Assembly (NCBI GenBank): GCA_015060075.1
Contig: SUZE01000006.1
Location: 21,374-85,373, forward strand
DNA: 64,000 nt
Reading direction: 5' to 3'
From: Rikenellaceae bacterium
GTDB lineage: Bacteria; Bacteroidota; Bacteroidia; Bacteroidales; Rikenellaceae
How positions within the stretch are numbered: position 1 is the stretch's first letter; every line of letters begins with the position of its first letter. Below are positions 51,131 through 58,612 of this stretch, in pieces. Made by a program: the position numbers and the translations under genes. The notes beneath the pieces were generated by a model. That model saw nothing but the letters and a program-made list of their open reading frames with translations, did no database searches and had not been told where the DNA came from.

Positions 51131-52249
51131 ATGGCAGAGTACTACACAAACGGTATTGGTCGCAGCAAGAAGCGAAAGAAGAGGGTGTATAGCGGTAAGA
51201 GTCTCGCACTCTTCTTGCTCGACATGTTGGCTACGATTGCGATGTCGTTGCTTATATTTTCGACCATTGCCGCTATTGTTTGCCAATATATCTCACCCGA
51301 GAGAAGCGGAATATTATCTGTGATTGCGCTCGGTGCTCCGATAATATATCTGCTCGATATTGTGGTGATGTTCTATTGGGTTGTACGCTGGCGATGGTAT
51401 CGTGCTTCGATAATGATTGCTGTGGTATTTCTCGGACTCTTCTACCTGTCACGATACTACAAGATAGAGGTTGACCGCCACTATGACACCTCATTTAGGG
51501 AGAGCAGATATATTAAGGTAATGACCTACAATGTCCTTGATGGTAAAGAAGAGGGGTTGGTGAGGTATATCGATAGTCACAATCCCGATATACTCTGCTT
51601 GCAGGAGATATGGGGTTCGGATAATTTGAACACTTTGTGCGAAAAGTACAAATCAACAAGGCAAGAGGGTGATGGTGCAAATAACCAAATCTTCTCTCGT
51701 TACAAGATTCTGCGCAGCGGTACAATAGATAGTATCTCACGTTCGGGTTGTGTCTGGGCTGATTTGAAGATAAAAGAGGATACGGTTAGGGTGTTGAGTC
51801 TTCATCTGCAATCAACCTCCATTCGCCCCGAAGATACACAATTCCTCGAAAAACATGAATACCTTCTCGATAGCGAACGAAAAAACAAATTGAGTAGCAT
51901 CGTAGAGCGTTTAGTCGAGAACAACCGCAAACGGGCAGTGCAGGCAGAGACTATTGCGAAGTTCTTGGAGAGTACTCCATATACAACAATTGTCTGCGGA
52001 GATTTCAACGATGTGCCACTCTCCTATACTTATAACTCTATTCTCCGAGGGTTAGATGACACCTTCTCCGAGAAGGCAGAGGGCTTTGCCTATACCTACG
52101 ACACCAAATACAAACTCCTCCGAATAGACAATATCTTCGTCTCTCCATCTGTTGAAGTGGTGTCGTATGAGGTGGATAATGAGGTTGATTTGTCGGACCA
52201 CTATCCTGTGATATCACGCCTAACGCTGAAAAATCGTTCTGAGCGGTAA
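51131..52249 (+). CDS. Membrane-anchored endonuclease/exonuclease/phosphatase-fold protein
   Basis: 372 residues. A basic N-terminus and three membrane helices (about 24-120: LALFLLDMLATIAMSLLIFS and others) are followed by an EEP domain: KVMTYNVLDG, ILCLQEIWG with the metal Glu, VRVLSLHLQST, TTIVCGDFNDVPLS, IDNIFVS and the final SDHYPV with the catalytic His. Bacteroidota often encode such a protein beside the rhomboid. Substrate unknown; it could be a phosphodiester of nucleic acid or lipid. The last codons lie within the left arm of hairpin HP5. Confidence 0.9.
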   Translation: MAEYYTNGIGRSKKRKKRVYSGKSLALFLLDMLATIAMSLLIFSTIAAIVCQYISPERSGILSVIALGAPIIYLLDIVVMFYWVVRWRWYRASIMIAVVFLGLFYLSRYYKIEVDRHYDTSFRESRYIKVMTYNVLDGKEEGLVRYIDSHNPDILCLQEIWGSDNLNTLCEKYKSTRQEGDGANNQIFSRYKILRSGTIDSISRSGCVWADLKIKEDTVRVLSLHLQSTSIRPEDTQFLEKHEYLLDSERKNKLSSIVERLVENNRKRAVQAETIAKFLESTPYTTIVCGDFNDVPLSYTYNSILRGLDDTFSEKAEGFAYTYDTKYKLLRIDNIFVSPSVEVVSYEVDNEVDLSDHYPVISRLTLKNRSER

Positions 52250-52354
52250 ATTTTGCACCTTACTGCGGACTCCAAATTCCTCACATAGGCATACTATGCT
52301 GCGGATTTGTCGCCTTGTAACGCACAGAATTTCCTCGCTCATAAGCGATTTTTT
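52229..52354. repeat. Long hairpin element HP5, overlapping a gene end
   Basis: The left arm (aaaaatcgttctgagcgg, from 52229) encodes the last codons and stop of the EEP gene and pairs with the right arm (cctcgctcataagcgatttt, to 52354). The centre (ctgcggactccaaattcctc) resembles HP1, with apical CATAG/CTATG. Confidence 0.75.
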
Positions 52355-52366
52355 GTTTTTGCAGAG

Positions 52367-52438
52367 TTCTGAACGGTAAATTCTGCACCGCACTTCGATA
52401 AGCGAGTTCCTCACATACGCTTGGTATGCTGCGGACTC
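52367..52438. repeat. Half hairpin element HP6 joined to mosaic element C
   Basis: It repeats the left half of HP5 (gttctgaacggtaaattctg) and an apical CATAC (52414-52418) / GTATG (52424-52428). Then, at gcggactccgagcg, it switches into the left module of the mosaic family. The right arm is missing. Confidence 0.65.
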
Positions 52439-52693
52439 CGAGCGTGGTCACGGCGCAGAGTTTTCTGGGGTTTTCTTGGGGCGGGCGTTCCGCCCTTAAT
52501 AGGGGCGCTCACTCCGTTCGCTTGCTGGGGAGCGCTGAAAGCTTTTCCATTAGTCCCATTAGTCTTATTTGCCTCATTGGTCCCACTCTCATCAATAAAG
52601 GCTAGTAAAGAGCCTTCCCCCTTACTAACCTTTAATAGTCCTTACTAGCCTTTATCTGCCGTTATTAAACGGCGCATTTTCCATTGGTCCCGT
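52429..52693. repeat. Mosaic intergenic element C
   Basis: The left module is followed by a G-rich centre with gggcgttccgccc and ggggagcgctgaaag, then a second part with TTAGTCCCA and CTTACTAGCCTTTA units (as in element F), ending at the TAA of the BamA-like gene. HP5, HP6 and C fill the 445-bp gap; I see no gene there. Confidence 0.72.
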
Positions 52694-54184
52694 TTAGAAT
52701 ATATAATTCAATCCGATATTTACGCCCGGCTTGTACGAGTTTTTCATCTTCAACTCCGAAACAGGAACATCAAGATTGGTGTTGGTATAGACCTTGGTGT
52801 TAAGTGGTACGGCAACCTCTGCCGAGAGGATAAAGTTGCGGTTCATCGCCAACTTCAAGCCTACACCTGCACTCATGTGCAACTTGCGCTTCTCGCCTGT
52901 GTAGATGAGGTTCATCTCTGCATCGGAGAGAGTCGTATCGCCTGCATCGTGCGCTGTGCGCAGAGCCTTCATCTCGTCAAGACGATACTGCTGCACACAT
53001 GCGCCCATATCGAAGAATGGGTTTGTTGCGAGGTAGAAGTTCTGCTTTATGAAGCGGAACGACACAATCTTAAATCGCATCTCGAAGTTTGCCCATGCAT
53101 AGCCATCGCCAATCACACTGTTGTATGGCACACCACGCACGGTGTTGATACTTCCCAAACCATCAGAGATAATCTGACGGAGGTAGAGCGTGTTGATATT
53201 TTGCAAGGTATAGTATGGTGCATTTCCTGCTAACTTACCCTGATAAGCCAAATGGTAGGCAAAGGTGATTTTATCCTGCCAAACAGGTACATAGTGGCGG
53301 AAGTGAGCAGCCAACTTCAAGTAGTGGTAGCCATCTTTGCCACGACCATTCAGGATATCGGGCGAGCCGTAGGCGTAAAGCTCAGCCCAAATACCTCGTG
53401 TAGGGTCAGCCTCGTGTTCACGACTATCGTAGACCAAACCCGCCTTCAATTCGAGGTGATGACCACCGGCTGCCTCATTCGGGCGAATAAGACCTACACC
53501 TTGATACAACTGCCACAATGAGGCGTAGTCGATACCTTGATTTTGCAGGTAATCGTTAGCTACAATATCGTATGCAGGCTTGCCCTTCTTTTTCACAGAT
53601 ACATTCTCGATATCGTACCACCAATACGAAATACCCGCAGCCCAGCGGAATTTTGGGAGAATGTTACCCTGGAAGTCTGCCATTATACGCATCGAATTAC
53701 GGCGTACATTGTACATCGCCACACGATTCATCTGCTTCTTGCCACTTGCAAGGTCGGTAAAGTATGGTGCGGCTGCACCATTGAAGCCCATAAACGGATA
53801 CATCTGCGCAAGAATATAGGTTGCAGCAAATGTAAGTCGCACCTTCGGGATAAGATACTTCGAGTCGTAGAAGAAGTGGAGTTTAACCTGGTCTTTGGTA
53901 GTCCACGACAAATCGACATTGAACTTGTGCTTGTATGCCGGATAGGTCGAACCATCGCCATAGTCGAAAATTTCGCACAATGCTCCAATCTGGAAGCCTG
54001 TGTCGCTATTGTAACCAATCGATGGGAACGGTGCAAAGTTCCAACCCTTCTTTACGGTCTGTTTCTTTCCATCAGCAGTGGTAGCCTCCGATTTCTTTTC
54101 TGCCTTATCTTTTTTAGGCTCAGCCGATGCGGTGAACGAAACAAACATTATGGCAGTGAGTGCCAAAGCAAAAAATCTTTTCAT
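52694..54184 (-). CDS. BamA/TamA-family outer membrane barrel protein without POTRA domains
   Basis: 496 residues from the ATG at 54184 (MKRFFALALTAIMFVSFTAS). After the signal and a Lys-rich linker, barrel strands begin at about 45 (GWNFAPFPSIGYNSDTGFQI). Family marks include GLVYDSREHEADPTRGIWAE and INTVRGVPYNSVIGDGYAWA, close to the VRGY-type loop of BamA. The C-terminus is GVNIGLNYIF. There are no POTRA repeats, so it is a surface-antigen-like barrel rather than BamA itself. It follows the DUF819 gene by 8 bp, a likely operon. Confidence 0.85.
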   Translation of the reverse strand: MKRFFALALTAIMFVSFTASAEPKKDKAEKKSEATTADGKKQTVKKGWNFAPFPSIGYNSDTGFQIGALCEIFDYGDGSTYPAYKHKFNVDLSWTTKDQVKLHFFYDSKYLIPKVRLTFAATYILAQMYPFMGFNGAAAPYFTDLASGKKQMNRVAMYNVRRNSMRIMADFQGNILPKFRWAAGISYWWYDIENVSVKKKGKPAYDIVANDYLQNQGIDYASLWQLYQGVGLIRPNEAAGGHHLELKAGLVYDSREHEADPTRGIWAELYAYGSPDILNGRGKDGYHYLKLAAHFRHYVPVWQDKITFAYHLAYQGKLAGNAPYYTLQNINTLYLRQIISDGLGSINTVRGVPYNSVIGDGYAWANFEMRFKIVSFRFIKQNFYLATNPFFDMGACVQQYRLDEMKALRTAHDAGDTTLSDAEMNLIYTGEKRKLHMSAGVGLKLAMNRNFILSAEVAVPLNTKVYTNTNLDVPVSELKMKNSYKPGVNIGLNYIF

Positions 54185-54192
54185 AACTAAAA

Positions 54193-55404
54193 TCAAATAA
54201 GTTTAAGCAGTTGTGCCATCAAGATACCGAGGTAGTTTCCGACAGCATATCCAATCAATCCTGCGCTGATACCCGTAACGAGTGCAGCACGGTTTTTCAT
54301 TGCATTCGATATCATCGGCACGAATGGTGGAGAGTTGATAAATGCCACCGAGGAGATGACCATCGAATCGGCATCTACACGGAACAAGCGGCAGACGATA
54401 GCGTGAATAAATAACGACACGAATATTGCAAAGGTGAGGAATGCAATCATATTCAGATTCTCCATAATCTTCAAGTTCGATAGGTCGGCCATCGAAGCAA
54501 TCGCCAGCGAGAATATATATATAAGGTACATTCCGAGGTCATAACTCTTGTCGAGTTTCTTCACCGGTTTCCAGAACGAAAGTGCAATGCCGAGTGTGGT
54601 GAGCATCAGGATAAACGGAGCCATAAACCAACCGCCCTTCTTCTCATTCATAAAGTTTGCCAAATCAGCACCGAAAATCCAACCGATAAGGTATGCCAAC
54701 GCTACGGCAATAACCACTACCACAAGTGTCAATCCCAGCACCTTGCCCATCTGTGCAAAGCCCGCCTTTGACCATAGTCCCTTGTAAGGATTTGCCTTTA
54801 CGGCAGCCATCTCCTGCTTGATAGCCTCGGCATCTTCCGCCGAAATGGTGCGCTTCGCCTTTTCGCCATAGAGCCAACGGAACAGACGAATACCCCCCCC
54901 CAAGAGGAAAACGAAGTAGAAGAAGCAGATGATGATGTCGTAGGTTGTTAATAGTACATAAGTGCTGTCATCAATACGCAAACCCTCTTTTATGGCTGCG
55001 GCATTGAGCGTTCCACCTGTACATTTTCCTGCTATCATACCACCAATCTCTGTGCCTTGGCTAATATCTTGCCCGAAAAGCAGATAGCCTCCTACAACGG
55101 CAATGCAGACCGAAATAACACCACTTGTCACAACTCGTGCTTGCAGAGCCACTTCGCTGGTCTTGAATGTACAACCGAAGAGCATCATCGGAATAGCCAA
55201 CGGAATCATAATTGTCGGGATAATGCCTTGCAATTTTGCAATCTCTGCCGGCATCGGGATATTTGCGATAACGAGTCCAATGGCGTAGAGAATCATTACG
55301 GGACCGATTTTGTCCAACCAAGAGTACTTTCGGCATAACCACAGCACTACTGCCGGAATGGTGCAAAACATTATGGTCAGCCACAGATAGTTGATAATTG
55401 CCAT
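54193..55404 (-). CDS. DUF819-family membrane transporter (YjcL-like)
   Basis: 403 residues from the ATG at 55404; the promoter at 55443-55474 excludes the TTG at 55455. About ten to twelve membrane helices occur with GGMIAGKCTGGTLNAAAIKEG and, near the end, VAFINSPPFVPMISNAMKN and VTGISAGLIGYAVGNYLG, which match DUF819. The two halves look like inverted repeats, as in many secondary carriers. The substrate is unknown. It leads a two-gene operon with the BamA-like barrel. Confidence 0.88.
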   Translation of the reverse strand: MAIINYLWLTIMFCTIPAVVLWLCRKYSWLDKIGPVMILYAIGLVIANIPMPAEIAKLQGIIPTIMIPLAIPMMLFGCTFKTSEVALQARVVTSGVISVCIAVVGGYLLFGQDISQGTEIGGMIAGKCTGGTLNAAAIKEGLRIDDSTYVLLTTYDIIICFFYFVFLLGGGIRLFRWLYGEKAKRTISAEDAEAIKQEMAAVKANPYKGLWSKAGFAQMGKVLGLTLVVVVIAVALAYLIGWIFGADLANFMNEKKGGWFMAPFILMLTTLGIALSFWKPVKKLDKSYDLGMYLIYIFSLAIASMADLSNLKIMENLNMIAFLTFAIFVSLFIHAIVCRLFRVDADSMVISSVAFINSPPFVPMISNAMKNRAALVTGISAGLIGYAVGNYLGILMAQLLKLI

Positions 55405-55442
55405 AGATAAACATTTCAGGCGCAAAGCCTCATTTACTACGA

Positions 55443-55474
55443 CAAATATATACAAAAAGTCCTATTATGGCAAA
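55443..55474 (-). promoter_or_regulatory. Promoter of the DUF819 operon
   Basis: Minus strand TTTG (55471-55474), 20-bp spacer, TATATTTG (55443-55450). The start would be near 55436, 32 nt before the ATG at 55404. Confidence 0.78.
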
Positions 55475-55514
55475 AATTGGACACTATATGGGAGAAATTA
55501 GGTATTTATACCTA

Positions 55515-56300
55515 TTAACCTAACGCCACATCAAGAACCATCATCAGGGCAAAGCCGATAGTGAAGGCGATGGTCGGAATGTTGGAGTGACGACCATTGT
55601 GTGATTCGGGGATAAGTTCCTCAACTACAACATATATCATCGCTCCTGCGGCGAAGGCGAGCATATATGGGAATATACCTGACAGATGCTCGATAAAGAG
55701 AATTGTCACAATTGCTGCGAGAGGCTCGACTACGCCCGACAAAGTACCGTATGCAAAGGCTCTTTTGCGAGAGTTGCCGGCAGAGCGAAGTGGTAGCGAG
55801 ATGATAGCCCCTTCGGGGATATTCTGAATGGCAAGACCTATGGCGAGAGCCATCGCTCCTGCGAACGACATTCCCAATTCGCCTGTCATAACACCTGCTG
55901 CCACAACACCTACCGCCATACCCTCGGGGATATTGTGGAGCGTTACCGCCAACACCAACATTGACGAACGCCCCAACTTCGAGTCGGGACCTTCGGGCTT
56001 GTTGCTGTCGGGGTGGAGGTGCGGTGTAAATGTGTCGAGCAGGAGCATAAAGAGTACTCCCAACAAAAAGCCCACTACGGCTGGTATCCAAGCGAGATTT
56101 TCCATTGATGCCGACTCCTCCATTGCGGGAATAAGCAACGACCAGACCGATGCTGCCACCATTACGCCCGAAGCGAAACCGAGGAGTATGTTGCGTATGC
56201 GCTCGGCAAACTTATCGCCGAGGAACAGCACCGCTGCCGAGCCTATCGTTGTGCCGGCAAAGGGTATCAACAAAAGTGGTAAAATCTCACTCCAAGCCAT
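55515..56300 (-). CDS. ZIP-family metal transporter
   Basis: 261 residues with eight helices. The family metal motifs are in helices 4 and 5: LHNIPEGMAVG (121-131) and IQNIPEGAII. A His-containing cytosolic loop (TPHLHPDSN, about 92-100) is typical. Members (ZupT/GufA-like) import zinc or related ions. Own promoter at 56322-56354, divergent from rpsP. No metal-regulator operator is recognised. Confidence 0.93.
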   Translation of the reverse strand: MAWSEILPLLLIPFAGTTIGSAAVLFLGDKFAERIRNILLGFASGVMVAASVWSLLIPAMEESASMENLAWIPAVVGFLLGVLFMLLLDTFTPHLHPDSNKPEGPDSKLGRSSMLVLAVTLHNIPEGMAVGVVAAGVMTGELGMSFAGAMALAIGLAIQNIPEGAIISLPLRSAGNSRKRAFAYGTLSGVVEPLAAIVTILFIEHLSGIFPYMLAFAAGAMIYVVVEELIPESHNGRHSNIPTIAFTIGFALMMVLDVALG

Positions 56301-56321
56301 AAATAATCTCTTTTCTCACCG

Positions 56322-56354
56322 CAAATATACCGCCTTTTTGACAAAAAAATCAAA
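56322..56354 (-). promoter_or_regulatory. Promoter of the ZIP transporter gene
   Basis: Minus strand TTTG (56351-56354), 21-bp spacer, TATATTTG (56322-56329). Predicted start near 56315. Confidence 0.7.
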
Positions 56355-56356
56355 AA

Positions 56357-56392
56357 ATTATCAATTATCAATTGTCAATTGTCAATTATTTT
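56357..56392. repeat. ATTATCA/ATTGTCA heptamer tract at the rpsP promoter
   Basis: Four tandem heptamers (attatca twice, attgtca twice). One of them supplies the TTG of the -33 element. A related CAATTGT tract lies at 41035-41062. Confidence 0.7.
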
Positions 56393-56401
56393 ATACCTTT
56401 G
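56372..56401 (+). promoter_or_regulatory. Promoter of rpsP-rimM
   Basis: TTG (56372-56374) inside the heptamer tract, 19-bp spacer, TACCTTTG (56394-56401). Predicted start near 56408, giving a leader of about 59 nt. Confidence 0.75.
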
Positions 56402-56466
56402 CACCCGATTAACCTATTGTGGGTTAGTGGAAACCATTTATTAACAATTAAAATTTTACAAGCATT

Positions 56467-57012
56467 ATGGCTGTTAAAATTCGTTTGGCACGACATGGTA
56501 AGAAGGGTTATGCTTTCTATCACATTGTTGTTGCAGATAGCAGAGCGCCACGTGATGGTAAATTTATCGAGAAGTTGGGTACTTACAACCCAAACACGAA
56601 TCCTGCTACAATCGACCTTAACTTCGAGCAAGCTTTGGGTTGGTTAATGAAGGGCGCACAACCTACCGACACTGCTCGTGCGATTCTCTCGTACAAGGGC
56701 GTGTTGTATAAGAAACACCTGCTCGGTGGCGTAGCTAAGGGCGCTTTCTCTGAGAGCGATGCTGAGGCTAAGTTCAACAAGTGGCTTGGTGAGAAGGAGG
56801 GCAAGGTTACCGCTAAGGTAAACAAGTTGGCTGCTGAGGCTAACGCTGACAAGAAGGCTCGCCTTACCGCTGAGGCTGCCGTTAAGGAGGCTCGTGCTGC
56901 TGCTATCGCAGAGCGCAAGGCTGCTGCTGAGGCTGAGGCTGCTGCCGCAGCTGCTGAGGCAACTGAGGAGGCTCCTGCTGAGGAGGCAACCGAGACACCT
57001 GCTGAGGAGTAG
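56467..57012 (+). CDS. rpsP: 30S ribosomal protein S16 with Ala/Glu-rich tail
   Basis: 181 residues. The first 85 are the conserved S16 domain: [60 protein letters not shown]. The rest is a helical Lys/Ala/Glu extension ending [15 protein letters not shown], roughly doubling the bacterial norm; long tails of this kind are usual in the phylum. rimM follows after 8 bp, the classic pairing. Confidence 0.97.
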   Translation: MAVKIRLARHGKKGYAFYHIVVADSRAPRDGKFIEKLGTYNPNTNPATIDLNFEQALGWLMKGAQPTDTARAILSYKGVLYKKHLLGGVAKGAFSESDAEAKFNKWLGEKEGKVTAKVNKLAAEANADKKARLTAEAAVKEARAAAIAERKAAAEAEAAAAAAEATEEAPAEEATETPAEE

Positions 57013-57020
57013 GTCAAAAG

Positions 57021-57509
57021 ATGTTGACGGTAGGGCGCATAACCAAACTCTTCGGAGTAAAGGGGGAGGTCGTAATAAACCTCTACGACACCCTGCCCGA
57101 CAACTTCAATTGGGAGGAACAACCCTTCTTCACGAAAGTGGAGGAGTTGGTAGTTCCTCTTTTTTGTGACTCATTCGCTCGCCGTGGTCAGCGCAGTGCT
57201 GTCGTGGCATTTGCCGATATCGACAACGAGAAGCGTGCCGAGATGATTCTCGACCACGAATTGATGCTCGAAGTGGAGGAGAGCGACAGTGACGAGTTCT
57301 ACTTTGACGATTTAATCGGCTTTGAGGTGCGCATAGGTCGCACCAAAGGCGAGATTGTCGATTTCTACGACAATGAGTTCAATCCCCTCTTTGAGATTGA
57401 GCTAAAAGGCAAGCGCCATCTTGTCCCTGCTGTTGAGGAGTTTATTGCAGCGATAGACTTCGACAACAGAACAATAAAATTTGTCCTGCCCGAAGGATTG
57501 ATTGAGTAA
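57021..57509 (+). CDS. rimM: Ribosome maturation factor RimM
   Basis: 162 residues: the N-terminal domain LTVGRITKLFGVKGEVVINL and a PRC-barrel C-terminus (FDDLIGFEVRIGRTKGEIVD, HLVPAVEEFIAAIDFDNRTI). It binds S19 and helps 30S head assembly. Its TAA directly abuts the mqnC stop on the other strand, with no gap and no terminator hairpin. Confidence 0.95.
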   Translation: MLTVGRITKLFGVKGEVVINLYDTLPDNFNWEEQPFFTKVEELVVPLFCDSFARRGQRSAVVAFADIDNEKRAEMILDHELMLEVEESDSDEFYFDDLIGFEVRIGRTKGEIVDFYDNEFNPLFEIELKGKRHLVPAVEEFIAAIDFDNRTIKFVLPEGLIE

Positions 57510-58601
57510 CTAATCCCTGTATTCGTAGAGTTGATTTCTTAATCGAGGTGTAAATCCCGCCTCGCGAATGGCTTGTTGTATGCCTTTGCTGTCGAAGCGG
57601 TTGTGGGCGCCGGCGGAAGATACGACATTCTCCTCAATCATTATTGAGCCCATATCGTTTGCTCCGCTGTGGAGTGCCATTTGGGCGGTCTGCTTGCCTA
57701 CGGTGAGCCACGAAACCTGAATGTTGCGAATATTGTTCAGCACCAAACGTGCCACGGCAATCAAGCGCAGATACTCCGTAGGTGAGAAGTGGGTAGTGTA
57801 ACCCATCTTTTCGAGTTGTGTACCCTCCGAGCGAAATATCCACGGAATAAATGCCGTGAAGCCGTAGTTCCCTTCGGGACATTCGGCTTGAAGGTCGCGC
57901 AGACGAATGAGGTGTTCGATGCGCTCCTCGATGGTTTCGATATGACCATACATCATTGTTGCGGTGGTCGGGATATTCATTTCGTGTGCCTCGTGCATCA
58001 CGCGCAACCACTCCTCGGCACTCGGCTTGGCAGGGGAGATGATTTTGCGAACACGCTCCACTAAAATCTCTGCTCCGGCACCAGGCAATGAGGATAGTCC
58101 CGCCTTGCGCAGACGCTCCAACACCTCTTGCGTTGAAATTTTGCTTATCTTGGCGATATGTGCCACCTCGGGTGCACCGAGGGCATTTAGACGGAGCGTT
58201 GGAAAATGCTCTTTGAGGGCGCAGAACAACTCCTCGTAGTACTCAATACCGAGCGCAGGGTGCATACCGCCTTGCAAAAGGAGTTGGTCGCCACCGAGCG
58301 CAAACATCTCCTCGGTCTTGCGGATATACTCATCGAGCGAAGTGATATAGTGGCGGTCGGTTTGGTGGGGTTTGCAGTGGAAGTTGCAGAAGCGACACCC
58401 CGACACGCAGACATTCGTGGTGTTGATATTGCGGTCAATCTGCCAAGTTACAACATCGGGGTTTGCGACCTTTGTCGCACGTAAGCGGTCAGCCTGTGCG
58501 GCCAACTCGTATAGCGGAGCCTCACGCCACAAGCGCAGAGCCTCCTCGTGCGAAATGCGCTCGCCTGCAAACGCCTTGTCGTATATCTTTTGCAATACCA
58601 T
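57510..58601 (-). CDS. mqnC: Dehypoxanthine futalosine cyclase MqnC
   Basis: 363 residues from the ATG at 58601 (a GTG precedes it). Radical-SAM cluster motif CVSGCRFCNFHC (Cys65, Cys69, Cys72), then GGDQLLLQGGMHPALGIEYY, LPGAGAEILVERVR, TATMMYGHIETIEERIEHL and AFIPWIFRSEGTQLEK, all typical of MqnC. It closes the ring of dehypoxanthine futalosine in menaquinone synthesis. No other mqn genes are in the window. It follows rnr by 11 bp. Confidence 0.93.
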   Translation of the reverse strand: MVLQKIYDKAFAGERISHEEALRLWREAPLYELAAQADRLRATKVANPDVVTWQIDRNINTTNVCVSGCRFCNFHCKPHQTDRHYITSLDEYIRKTEEMFALGGDQLLLQGGMHPALGIEYYEELFCALKEHFPTLRLNALGAPEVAHIAKISKISTQEVLERLRKAGLSSLPGAGAEILVERVRKIISPAKPSAEEWLRVMHEAHEMNIPTTATMMYGHIETIEERIEHLIRLRDLQAECPEGNYGFTAFIPWIFRSEGTQLEKMGYTTHFSPTEYLRLIAVARLVLNNIRNIQVSWLTVGKQTAQMALHSGANDMGSIMIEENVVSSAGAHNRFDSKGIQQAIREAGFTPRLRNQLYEYRD

Positions 58602-58612
58602 CACTTATCTTG

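Noticed and set aside
54185..54196. TTG start for the BamA-like gene at 54196
   Set aside because: The ATG at 54184 begins a standard signal peptide and avoids overlap with the DUF819 stop codon.
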